Source: Chitinophagaceae bacterium
Lineage (GTDB): Bacteria; Bacteroidota; Bacteroidia; Chitinophagales; Chitinophagaceae
NCBI GenBank assembly: GCA_017307755.1
Contig: JAFKGQ010000017.1
Location: forward strand, 62,001-126,000
Direction: 5' to 3'
DNA: 64,000 nucleotides
Shown here: positions 56,449 to 64,000 of the stretch, in pieces
Layout: each line of letters opens with the position of its first letter
Numbering within the stretch: the stretch's first letter is position 1
Made by a program: the position numbers and the translations under genes
Notes under the pieces: generated by a model
What the model was told of the DNA's origin: nothing
Seen by the model: the letters and a program-made list of their open reading frames with translations, nothing else
Databases searched by the model: none

Positions 56449-57134
56449 AATTGCTTTTTTATTTCTTCGATAAATCTATCCCGGACAGCTTTATAAAAAC
56501 CAAGGTCCTTGTACCCACGCACATACATCCTCTCCGGATGCCATTGCACGGCCAGCATAAAAGCCCGCCCTTCCGGATGCGCCCATTCGACGCCCTCTAT
56601 CACCCCATCATCCGCATGACAGTTCACCACGAGCCCCTTTCCCAGCCGGTCGATCGCCTGATGATGCGCACTGTTGATCCAACCTCCACCACCCGATACC
56701 TCATGCAACAGTGTCCCTTCCATCACCTTCACATCATGTTCCTTATCCGCAGGAGTATTCTGATGACGCAGATCGCCCTGCGGCCCAAGATCCTGCACCA
56801 GCGTACCTCCACAACAGACATTGATAAGCTGCAGCCCCCGGCAAACACCCAGCACAGGGATACGCCGCTCCCACGCCCGCTCCAGAACATTCTTCTCAAA
56901 CTCATCCCTGCCCTCCTGCCACTCCCCGGGCCGATGATCGTAATCCATCCCCCCTCCGTAGAATGAAGGATGAATATCAATACCGCCCGACAACACCAAC
57001 GCATCATAATCGCTCACCCCTCCTCCATCCAAAGACAACTTCACCACCTCGATATCCGCCTGCCCATCTTTCAACCAATGGACATAGTTGTTATGCTTCT
57101 CATCAGACCCCGTATATGTCAAACCTATCCTCAT
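56445..57134 (-). CDS. class I glutamine-amidotransferase-like gamma-glutamyl hydrolase (PuuD-like)
   Basis: A 229-residue peptidase C26-type hydrolase. The nucleophile is Cys98 in PVLGVCRGLQLINV; His and Glu are in AVQWHPERMY. GGIDIHPSFYGG is the oxyanion-loop region of the PuuD group. Overlaps of four bases on both sides (ATGA) with the alcohol and aldehyde dehydrogenase genes show translational coupling. It would release the product amine acid and glutamate from a gamma-glutamyl intermediate. Confidence 0.9.
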   Translation of the reverse strand: MRIGLTYTGSDEKHNNYVHWLKDGQADIEVVKLSLDGGGVSDYDALVLSGGIDIHPSFYGGGMDYDHRPGEWQEGRDEFEKNVLERAWERRIPVLGVCRGLQLINVCCGGTLVQDLGPQGDLRHQNTPADKEHDVKVMEGTLLHEVSGGGGWINSAHHQAIDRLGKGLVVNCHADDGVIEGVEWAHPEGRAFMLAVQWHPERMYVRGYKDLGFYKAVRDRFIEEIKKQL

Positions 57135-58282
57135 AATGCTTCCAGATACAATTTTTTAAAGTCCTCCCTGCTCACCGGCTTAGGGTTGTTCGGATGACAG
57201 AAGTCCGCAAAAGCCAGGTCGGATAAGGTTTCTATATGCTCTTCTTTTACACCCACCTCACGCAGCCTCACCGGCAGCCCAAGCTCCTTGTTCAACCCAA
57301 ACAGCCGCTCGACCACCGCTTCCCCCGATTCATCCCGAAGCTCCATCACCCTGGCTATCTGTCTGAACTTGTCTTCAAACCCGGAGACATTGAACCGCAT
57401 GCCATAAGGAAGGTTCACCGCATTGGCAAGCCCATGGTGCGTATCCAATAAGGACGACATAGGATGCGCCAGCGAATGCACCACGCCCAGCCCCTTCTGA
57501 AAAGCAACGGCGCCCATAAGCGAACCGATCATCATTTGGCTGCGCGACTCCAAACTCGGCTTATGCGTCGCCTCCGTGATCGATCGAACGATCAACGATA
57601 CCCCTTGCAACGCAATGCCTTCACACATAGGATGCCACATTTTTGCAATATACGCCTCCAGATTATGGGTCAGCGCATCCATGCCTGTAGCCGCCGTAAC
57701 AAAAGGCGGCAGGTCCATGGTCAGCAACGGGTCCGCATAAACGATCTTTGCCAGCAGTTTAGGAGAAAACAATATCCTCTTCCGGTGCGTATCGTCTTCC
57801 GATATAATGGCGCTGCGCCCCACCTCGCTCCCTGTGCCGCTGGTGGTAGGCACGGTGATAAAATACGGCACTTCCTCCGTAACATATTTGTCTCCACCGA
57901 TAAGATCGTCATAATCAAAAAGATCACGGTGATGATGGATCCGCAGGGCAATGGCCCTGGCTACATCCATGGCAGCTCCCCCGCCAATGCCGATGATCGA
58001 ATCCCGGTCAGTGCCCTTAAAAACATCCCCCCCTTTTTCCACATCGGATTTTACGGGATTCTTATGGATACCGGAGAATACCTCCACAGAAAACCCCTTT
58101 GCCTGCAAACCCCGCACAATCTCCTGGAAGAACCCCAACCCCGCCACCAGCGGGTCGGTCACCAATAAAGGCCTCTTTAATCCCTGGGCAGCCAAATGCT
58201 CCGGCAACTCCGTAATAACGCCTGCCCCAAATCGAATGGTGGTTGGGAAGTTGTATTGCCGGGCGATGTTGAAATCTGTCAT
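57131..58282 (-). CDS. iron-containing alcohol dehydrogenase
   Basis: A 383-residue type III alcohol dehydrogenase. NAD-binding GIGGGAAMDVARAIAL near residue 98, TTSGTGSEVGRSAII near 145, and the metal ligands in TGMDALTHNLEAYIA and HSLAHPMSSLLDTHHGLANA are plain. It overlaps the hydrolase gene by four bases. In this cluster it would oxidise the alcohol of a gamma-glutamylated amino alcohol. The 185-bp gap upstream (58283-58467) separates it from the AbiE pair. Confidence 0.94.
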   Translation of the reverse strand: MTDFNIARQYNFPTTIRFGAGVITELPEHLAAQGLKRPLLVTDPLVAGLGFFQEIVRGLQAKGFSVEVFSGIHKNPVKSDVEKGGDVFKGTDRDSIIGIGGGAAMDVARAIALRIHHHRDLFDYDDLIGGDKYVTEEVPYFITVPTTSGTGSEVGRSAIISEDDTHRKRILFSPKLLAKIVYADPLLTMDLPPFVTAATGMDALTHNLEAYIAKMWHPMCEGIALQGVSLIVRSITEATHKPSLESRSQMMIGSLMGAVAFQKGLGVVHSLAHPMSSLLDTHHGLANAVNLPYGMRFNVSGFEDKFRQIARVMELRDESGEAVVERLFGLNKELGLPVRLREVGVKEEHIETLSDLAFADFCHPNNPKPVSREDFKKLYLEAL

Positions 58283-58399
58283 AGAAACGAGATATTAATT
58301 GCTAATAATGTATTAATAATCATAATGATATAACCATAACAAACCTTGTAACCCTCACCCAAAATGTAAAGATAAAGAATGACTTTTGCCCAAATATAT

Positions 58400-58450
58400 T
58401 TTAATATTTCACACACGTTCATTAATTTTACTCGTTCATTTAAAATGAAC
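58400..58450 (+). promoter_or_regulatory. promoter and GTTCATT operator of the AbiE-type pair
   Basis: TTTA (58400-58403), 19 bp, TAATTTTA (58423-58430) is a near-consensus promoter. GTTCATT (58434-58440) with AATGAAC (58444-58450) is a perfect inverted repeat around TAA, and another CGTTCATT (58417-58424) repeats the half-site 16 bp upstream. AbiEi antitoxins repress their own operon by binding inverted repeats in the promoter, so these are probable operator sites. Confidence 0.5.
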
Positions 58451-58467
58451 ACAATAATATTTTGATC

Positions 58468-59484
58468 ATGACACCTGAACGGCAGATACTTGAAGATGCG
58501 ATGCTCAAACTCAGAGAATATACCGGGTTGCATGTGGAAATAGGCAAACCAGAAGGTACTATTATTACCTTGACGATTGGTAAAATACAATTTTTGACCA
58601 CTGTCAGAACTGCTATTTCTGTAGGCAATAAGTCCTCTGTAGTGTCCATTCTTAATAATATTTCAGAACAAGAAAAGAAACCCGTCCTTATAATTGCTGG
58701 TTATATACCCTCAGAAATCGCAAAAGAATACACTGCGAATAGCATAAATTATCTCGACATAGCCGGGAATTGCAGCATTAGATATAATGATCTGATCCTA
58801 CAAATTGAAGGGAAAAAAAGAGAAAAAATAGCAAAAGTAAATCAGGCCAGAGCTTTTCAGGAAGCAGGAGTTAAAATAATCTTCCATCTGCTGAAAAATC
58901 CTGAAAATATCCAATTGACCTATCGTGAGCTGGCCCAACTAGCCGATGTATCGCTGGGCTCTGTAGGCAACGTGATGCAGGAATTGATCGAATTGAATTT
59001 TATTTTGACCACAAATAAAGGGAAAATATTGAAAAACACCAGCCAACTGCTGGACAGATGGGTGGCTGCATATCACGATGTATTAAGACCCAGGCTATTC
59101 TTAAAAAAAATGCGCTTTACAAACCCTGATCAATATTATAAATGGGAGACATTGGCATTGAAAGATGCTGATGGCATGGTATTATGGGGGGGTGAGCCTG
59201 CTGCATCGGAACTGACCAACTACATCAGTCCTGAAAAATTTACCATTTATACCAACAATTCATGGCAAAGCCTTATGCAGGACTTGCACTTGCTCCCTGA
59301 TGAGAATGGAAGCATAGAGGTATTGAATATGTTCTGGAAAGATGAAGACAAACCCAGAAAACAGTATATAGTTCCTTCATTACTCATTTACGCTGATTTG
59401 ATGGCAGGCAATATTAGCCGGAACATAGAAACCGCAAAAATCGTTTTAGAAAATGAGCTATCATATATCAAGTCAGCAATTTAA
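58468..59484 (+). CDS. AbiEi-type antitoxin of a type IV toxin-antitoxin pair
   Basis: A 338-residue AbiEi-family-like protein. The DNA-binding winged helix lies near residues 150-185 (LTYRELAQLADVSLGSVGNV, LIELNFILTTNKGKIL) and the body continues with an antitoxin C-terminal domain (DADGMVLWGGEPAASELTNY, PSLLIYADLMAGNISRNIET). The ATG at 58468 is chosen over a TTG at 58462. The toxin frame opens at 59453 and overlaps this gene by 32 bases. Base composition is strikingly AT-rich beside the GC-richer neighbours. Family knowledge: AbiEi represses the operon and neutralises AbiEii. Confidence 0.88.
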   Translation: MTPERQILEDAMLKLREYTGLHVEIGKPEGTIITLTIGKIQFLTTVRTAISVGNKSSVVSILNNISEQEKKPVLIIAGYIPSEIAKEYTANSINYLDIAGNCSIRYNDLILQIEGKKREKIAKVNQARAFQEAGVKIIFHLLKNPENIQLTYRELAQLADVSLGSVGNVMQELIELNFILTTNKGKILKNTSQLLDRWVAAYHDVLRPRLFLKKMRFTNPDQYYKWETLALKDADGMVLWGGEPAASELTNYISPEKFTIYTNNSWQSLMQDLHLLPDENGSIEVLNMFWKDEDKPRKQYIVPSLLIYADLMAGNISRNIETAKIVLENELSYIKSAI

Positions 59485-60301
59485 CAACCCTCATTTATTT
59501 CAAATGCTGAAAATATTGGCGGAATATTTTCAGACAATTCATAGAGAGTTCTATGTTATTGGAGCAACAGCCAGAGACATTGTTCTGCATGGAGTTTATG
59601 CACAAAACACACGCAGAATGACTAAAGATCTGGACATCGCCATTGCCATACCCAACTGGGATACCTTCCAGGAAGTAGCTTCCGGCATATGCAGTATACC
59701 GGGATTTCAAAAATCTGACCGTCAGAAACAGCGCTTTTATTATGAGGATAAACTTATCCTGGATATTGTTCCTTTTGGTGAGATTGCCGGACTGAATAAA
59801 AATATCTTCTGGCCCCCGGAAGGGACTCCTTCCATGTCCGTTGCCGGATTTATGGAAATGACCAAAGAAGCACTTACCGTAACGATAGATAATGAATACA
59901 ACATTTGGGTTGCCTCCTTACCCGGCATTTTTATTTTAAAATTAATAGCATGGAAAGATCGATGTAATCAACACAACAAAGATGCGCACGATATTGCCTT
60001 AATTATAGAAACATATCTGGAAATAAACATGGATAGAACAGTTGAAGTTCATAATGATATCTTCACATCGGCGAACTTCACAACATTCGCAGCAGGTGCT
60101 ATACTGATGGGGAGAGATATGAGAAAAATATTATCGAATAATGAAACACTTAGACTTCAATGCCTGACCATTATCAACGACGAAATTAAAAAGGAAGAAT
60201 ACAGCCTACTCATAAATCAGGTTCTTGAAACCCATTCATTAATAAAATACGAAGATATATTTCAGGGATTGACTAAGATAATGGACGAACTGAACACATA
60301 G
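59453..60301 (+). CDS. AbiEii-type nucleotidyltransferase toxin
   Basis: A 282-residue protein with a nucleotidyltransferase fold of the AbiEii/DUF1814 type: FYVIGATARDIVLHGVY and RMTKDLDIAIAIPNWD carry the Gly-Asp/Asp metal-site pattern, then LILDIVPFGEI and LPGIFILKLIAWKDR with DAHDIALIIE. The late sequence is helical. It overlaps the antitoxin gene by 32 bases and converges on the synthetase gene with a 10-bp gap. The family can block growth by nucleotide transfer to tRNA or other targets; the target here is unknown. Confidence 0.85.
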   Translation: MSYHISSQQFNNPHLFQMLKILAEYFQTIHREFYVIGATARDIVLHGVYAQNTRRMTKDLDIAIAIPNWDTFQEVASGICSIPGFQKSDRQKQRFYYEDKLILDIVPFGEIAGLNKNIFWPPEGTPSMSVAGFMEMTKEALTVTIDNEYNIWVASLPGIFILKLIAWKDRCNQHNKDAHDIALIIETYLEINMDRTVEVHNDIFTSANFTTFAAGAILMGRDMRKILSNNETLRLQCLTIINDEIKKEEYSLLINQVLETHSLIKYEDIFQGLTKIMDELNT

Positions 60302-60311
60302 AACTCGTCAC

Positions 60312-61664
60312 TTAAATGATCTCAAAATACCTTTTCAGCTCCCAATCCGTCACTTCCCGGGAAAACTGTCTCCATTCCCATTCCCTGGTACGTGTAAAAT
60401 GGTCCACAAACGATTCTCCAAACAGCTCCACAGCCAAAGCAGCTCCTTTCATGGCCTGTGTCGCCTCCCAAAGATTGCGGGGCAGCACCCCTAAACTCTT
60501 GTCGGCATATCCGCTGCCCTTTGTAGGCGGCGTCTCCAGTTTCAACCCCTTCCGGATGCCATACAAGCCGGAAGCAAGACAGGCAGCCATGGCAAGATAA
60601 GGATTGGCATCGCTGCCCACTACCCTCGTTTCCAGACGGGTGGACGTCGCACTCCCCGGTAACGCACGCAGGGCTGTCGTCCTGTTGTCGATACCCCAGG
60701 TGACCGTGGTGGGCGCCCAGGCTCCTTCCACCAGCCGTTTATAACTATTCACAGTGGGTGCATACATGGGCAACACATATGGCAGACAATACAGTTGCCC
60801 GGCAATATAACTCTCCATCAGACTGCTGACACCCGAAGGGCTGTCCGCATCAAAGAACAAATTCCTATCCCCCTCGACTGACCAAAGACTCTGATGCACA
60901 TGTCCGCTGCAACCGGGCAGCTCTGCACTGAACTTTGCCATGAACGTAGGAAAGACCCCATGACGGGCCCCGATCTCTTTGACCCCGGATTTGAAAAGTA
61001 CCGCCCGGTCCGCCGCCTCCAGCACATCTGCATATAAGATAGCCGCCTCATACACGCCCGGACCGGTTTCTGTATGAAGCCCCTCCAGAGGAACATCAAA
61101 TTTTTCCAACAGATCGAATAGGTCCTGAAAATAAGCGCTGCCCTGCGAAGCCCGTAAGATGGAATAACCAAACATCCCCTGGCTCATGGGGCTCAACCCA
61201 CGATAATCCTCCGCGGCCACCATCCCTCCCTTGCCAAGAAAGTTGAACCATTCGAATTCCTGGGAAAAATATGCCCGATAACCCAATTCCCCTGCCTGTT
61301 CGATCACTCGCTTCAATACCCCCCTGGGACATGGAGCATTCGGAAAACCTGCCAGAAAAAAAGGCAGGTCATTCTCCCAGGGCACCCGCCGGAATGTGTT
61401 GATATCGATCATGGCCAGGGCATCGGGATAGCCCGTATGCCAGCCCGTATAAGCGGCATTGTCATAGGCCTGATCCCCGGCATCCCACCCAAATACTACG
61501 TCACAAAAACCAAAACCTTTCTCCACCACCGACCTGAACTTGTCCAGGCTGATGAGCTTTCCTCTCAATACTCCATCTATATCCGTGATAGCCAGCTTGA
61601 CCTTGGTGGCGCTTTCCTCCGTAAGCTCCTGCAGAAGCTCAGACAGCGATTGTTGATTGCGCAT
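60312..61664 (-). CDS. glutamine-synthetase-family gamma-glutamyl-amine ligase
   Basis: A 450-residue member of the GS superfamily similar to PuuA and GlnA4-type enzymes rather than to nitrogen-assimilating GS. Visible: KLAITDIDGVLRGKLISLDK, FDVPLEGLHTETGPGVYEAA (glutamate/ATP site), PGCSGHVHQSLW, the SATSTRLETRVVGSDANPYL C-terminal active-site segment and FYVDH-like terminus. It would ligate glutamate to an amine using ATP. It overlaps the permease gene by 26 bp and belongs to the leftward catabolic set, split from the alcohol dehydrogenase by the AbiE pair. Confidence 0.92.
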   Translation of the reverse strand: MRNQQSLSELLQELTEESATKVKLAITDIDGVLRGKLISLDKFRSVVEKGFGFCDVVFGWDAGDQAYDNAAYTGWHTGYPDALAMIDINTFRRVPWENDLPFFLAGFPNAPCPRGVLKRVIEQAGELGYRAYFSQEFEWFNFLGKGGMVAAEDYRGLSPMSQGMFGYSILRASQGSAYFQDLFDLLEKFDVPLEGLHTETGPGVYEAAILYADVLEAADRAVLFKSGVKEIGARHGVFPTFMAKFSAELPGCSGHVHQSLWSVEGDRNLFFDADSPSGVSSLMESYIAGQLYCLPYVLPMYAPTVNSYKRLVEGAWAPTTVTWGIDNRTTALRALPGSATSTRLETRVVGSDANPYLAMAACLASGLYGIRKGLKLETPPTKGSGYADKSLGVLPRNLWEATQAMKGAALAVELFGESFVDHFTRTREWEWRQFSREVTDWELKRYFEII

Positions 61665-63000
61665 CGTCCTTTCGATTTGTAAAGTATTTGAACCAAAGAT
61701 ATGATACCACTAACAGCGAAAAATATATTAAAGATAATCTAATATTCAGGGTGATCATGGCTACCAGCGCCACCCCGGCAATGACCAGGGCAATCACGGG
61801 AAAGTAAGGATAAAAAGGCACCTTGAACGGTCTTGGCAACGCGGGCTCCTTCTTTCTTAATACCAATAAGGTCACCATGGCAAGGATATATAAGGTGAGG
61901 GCCCCAAAACAGGAAATGGTAATGATCTCTCCCGTCCGCCCCGTCAGCAGGGCGATAATACCAATACACATATTCACCAGCAAGGCATGGACTGGTGTTC
62001 TGAATCGGGCATGTACCTTCCCAAAAGCCTCCGGGATATATTTCACTCTCCCAAACTCAAAGGTAGCCCTGCTGGCCGCCAATATGATGCCGTGAAAAGA
62101 AGCCACCAGCCCCATAAGCCCGATGGTGATCAGCAGATGATACATGAGCCCTCCGGTGCCCGTGATCCTGGATAAGGCAAGGGGTAAGGGACTATCCGAA
62201 GCATCCGCTCCCGGAGAAGGATATACGATAGCTTCCCATCCCGCGACCCCGATGGAAGATAAAAATACCAGCACGCATAATATGATCAGGGTCGCCAGGG
62301 CCGAGCCAAAACCCAATAGCACATTCCGCTGAGGGCGTATCGTCTCCTCGGCCACATTCGCCACTCCTTCAAGTCCCAGAAAGAACCAGATGGCAAAAGG
62401 CACCGCCGCCCACACTCCCTTCCACCCATGGGGGAAGTCATTTTGCCGCAGGTTGGCCGCCGAAAAATGAGGGAAACAAATACCGGCGAATAACAACAAT
62501 TCAAACACGGCCAGTACGGTGACGATCAGTTCAAAGCCGGCAGCCGTCTTTACGCCAAGGATGTTCAGCCCCGTAAAAACCACATACGCCATGATAGCTA
62601 TCGCAGTCACCGGTATCCCCGGAAAAAAAATATGAAAATAAGCCCCGATGGCAGCCGCAATGGCAGGAGGGGCAAAAACAAATTCTATCAGCTGAGCCAT
62701 ACCCGCTATAAAACCCCATTCCCGGCTTAGCCCCCTTGTAGCGTAATCAAAAACGCCCCCGGCCTTGGGAATAGCACAGGACAGCTCAGTATATGAAAAG
62801 GTAAATGTGATATAGAGCAGGATGATAAAGCCGGTAGCGATGGCGAGTCCCCTGGTGCCTCCTTCGGCCAATCCCAGATTCCACCCAAAGTACATCCCGG
62901 AGATGACATACCCTACGCCCAGCCCCCATAACATAACGGGTCCAAGGGTGCGGGATAACGTAGGGCTGGAGGAAGGAGCCTGTTCATGTTTGATTGCCAT
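61639..63000 (-). CDS. APC-superfamily amino-acid/amine permease, ethanolamine-permease-like
   Basis: A 453-residue inner-membrane transporter with about 12 helices. The sequence GVGYVISGMYFGWNLGLAEG, LSCAIPKAGGVFDYATRGLS, FFLGLEGVANVAEETIRPQR and YHLLITIGLMGLVASFHGII strongly recalls ethanolamine permeases (EutP/2A0305 type). The start at 63000 (MAIKHEQ) fits the family; an in-frame extension to 63234 would run into the neighbouring secreted-protein gene and is rejected. Its substrate and the GS-like partner point to ethanolamine or a similar amino alcohol. Confidence 0.9.
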   Translation of the reverse strand: MAIKHEQAPSSSPTLSRTLGPVMLWGLGVGYVISGMYFGWNLGLAEGGTRGLAIATGFIILLYITFTFSYTELSCAIPKAGGVFDYATRGLSREWGFIAGMAQLIEFVFAPPAIAAAIGAYFHIFFPGIPVTAIAIMAYVVFTGLNILGVKTAAGFELIVTVLAVFELLLFAGICFPHFSAANLRQNDFPHGWKGVWAAVPFAIWFFLGLEGVANVAEETIRPQRNVLLGFGSALATLIILCVLVFLSSIGVAGWEAIVYPSPGADASDSPLPLALSRITGTGGLMYHLLITIGLMGLVASFHGIILAASRATFEFGRVKYIPEAFGKVHARFRTPVHALLVNMCIGIIALLTGRTGEIITISCFGALTLYILAMVTLLVLRKKEPALPRPFKVPFYPYFPVIALVIAGVALVAMITLNIRLSLIYFSLLVVSYLWFKYFTNRKDDAQSTIAV

Positions 63001-63014
63001 GCTTAAAGATAAAA

Positions 63015-63056
63015 AAAGAGACCGTCTCAAGCGAAAAAAATCGAGACGGCCTCTTT
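63015..63056 (-). terminator. intrinsic terminator of the T9SS protein gene
   Basis: The stem pairs 63015-63028 with 63043-63056 apart from one A/C mismatch, with an A/T-rich 14-base loop. Leftward it ends in seven T. It lies between the stop at 63080 and the start of the permease gene at 63000, so it insulates the two. Confidence 0.75.
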
Positions 63057-63079
63057 TCGTGAGCACGTAAACATCCGTT

Positions 63080-64000
63080 TTACTTGACGATGATCTCCTG
63101 GTGCACCCACTGCACCCCGTCGAATATCTGCAGGATATAGATGTTGGTAGCCAGCCCGCTGGTATTGATAGAGGCTTCAGACAGACCCGCGCCAAATTCA
63201 TACCGCCGGACGATCCTGCCGGCCTTGTCCACAATACGGGCTGCTTTTACCAGCCTCCCCTTTCCGGCAACAGGAACATTCCCTTTCTCAGGAGCCAGGG
63301 ATACTCTCATCAACCCCTGCACAGGATTGGGAGATACGTTCACCTTCGCCGGACCGCCTCCGCCACAGGGTTTGTTCATCGATAGACTGGCTGTATTCGT
63401 GGTCCCGCACGCCGTCGTAGCATATACGGAAAGATGGTGGACAGTGCCGCACGTGATGTCTTCGTCATAAAAAGAAAGGCCTACGGTAAACGTATGCGTA
63501 TCCAGCGTCCACGTATAATTAGCACCGGGTATATTAGTCGCCTGGGCAAAGAAAGTATACCCTGTCCATTTATTTATGACAAGTGTAAGTGGCAGCACGC
63601 CATAATAATACAGATTGCTCGTTGCAGCGCTGGACGTATTATTGGGATAGTTGGCCGATACCACCAGAGTAAAGTTGCCGCCGGTAGCAGGGAAATTGAT
63701 GCTTGCTGAAGTGGCGGCAGTCGTAAATGTCTGAAGACCGTTGGCGGAAAATACACAGCCCGGGGCGCCGCCGACAATGCTATAGGTATAGCTGACGGCG
63801 CCGCATAAGGGATTGACGGAATAGCTCTGCGAGCTTCCGCACGCGTTGGCCGGGTTGGAAGAAGACAGCGAAGGCGCGGGTGTCGTATAGCTGATGGCAA
63901 AGGTCCTGGGGACGGTAGTATACGGACAGACATTCATTTGCAGATAGGCCGCGACATTGCCAGTGGTGAACCCATCCGGATTCGCCGTGATGGTATTGCC
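63080..64000 (-). CDS. T9SS-sorted surface protein, N-terminus beyond window
   Basis: The frame is open from the window edge at 64000 to a stop at 63080 (306 codons seen). The visible part has two Ig/PKD-like segments with paired Cys (NACGSSQSY, PGCVFSANGL) and ends with a T9SS type A sorting domain (VNVSPNPVQGLMRVSL ... TSGLATNIYILQIFDG). An ATG at 63937 is not taken as the start because coding sequence clearly continues upstream (TANPDGFTTGNVAAYL). Similar in style to the 35305 protein. Function unknown. Confidence 0.8.
   Translation of the reverse strand, partial: GNTITANPDGFTTGNVAAYLQMNVCPYTTVPRTFAISYTTPAPSLSSSNPANACGSSQSYSVNPLCGAVSYTYSIVGGAPGCVFSANGLQTFTTAATSASINFPATGGNFTLVVSANYPNNTSSAATSNLYYYGVLPLTLVINKWTGYTFFAQATNIPGANYTWTLDTHTFTVGLSFYDEDITCGTVHHLSVYATTACGTTNTASLSMNKPCGGGGPAKVNVSPNPVQGLMRVSLAPEKGNVPVAGKGRLVKAARIVDKAGRIVRRYEFGAGLSEASINTSGLATNIYILQIFDGVQWVHQEIIVK

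Noticed and set aside
58462..58467. TTG start two codons upstream of the AbiEi-type ATG
   Set aside because: ATG at 58468 is available at once downstream; nothing favours the TTG.
63001..63234. N-terminal extension of the permease to 63234
   Set aside because: It would overlap the T9SS gene and its terminator, and the family starts at MAIKHEQ-like positions.

Overview
The window looks like a chromosomal segment of a Bacteroidota bacterium, most likely of the Chitinophagaceae (Chitinophaga-like). The signs are a SusC/SusD pair driven by an ECF sigma factor and FecR anti-sigma, several secreted proteins ending in type IX secretion (T9SS) sorting domains, a propeller-type LytS/LytTR two-component system, and promoters of the Bacteroidota form TTTG-N19-TAnnTTTG. 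No rRNA, tRNA, CRISPR array or insertion sequence was seen.

Layout. 1-2525: the edge of an unidentified gene and an M13 metallopeptidase lipoprotein. 2533-6182: a sensor kinase and LytTR regulator pair, divergent from 6324-20396. That stretch holds a secreted hydrolase/PKD/RCC1 protein and a four-gene RHS cassette: a coiled-coil barrel protein, two large secreted RHS-type proteins (the second ending in a NucA/NucB-like nuclease domain), and a SUKH-type immunity protein. The 6324 gene and the RHS cassette share a 54-bp upstream block (44 of 54 positions identical) with two direct repeats 21 bp apart, the usual geometry of LytTR binding sites, so the adjacent two-component system probably controls both.

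20459-26211: xylose use (symporter, xylA, xylB, divergent LacI-type regulator, one palindromic operator). 26353-35218: a glycan-use locus (ECF sigma, FecR, SusC, SusD, GH29 fucosidase). 35305-46784: leftward genes, namely a T9SS protein, a phosphoesterase-barrel fusion, an SdiA-regulated-like lipoprotein, a GAF protein, an HD domain fused to a Pycsar-type membrane effector domain, an EamA transporter, an Lrp regulator and a small XRE regulator. From the Lrp gene to the phosphoesterase the gaps are 4-34 bp.

46785-47497 holds a decayed YCII-family gene and the promoter of the arabinose operon (47498-53888: araB, araD, araA, symporter, NUDIX-fold regulator). 53889-54980 contains a candidate small RNA and a two-gene cassette: a 55-residue basic protein and an ADP-ribosyltransferase-like protein.

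55084-63000 is a catabolic cluster (ethanolamine-type permease, glutamine-synthetase-like ligase, iron alcohol dehydrogenase, class I gamma-glutamyl hydrolase, aldehyde dehydrogenase) that fits a gamma-glutamylated ethanolamine pathway giving glycine and glutamate. It is interrupted by an AT-rich AbiE-type toxin-antitoxin pair pointing the other way. The window ends inside another T9SS-secreted protein.
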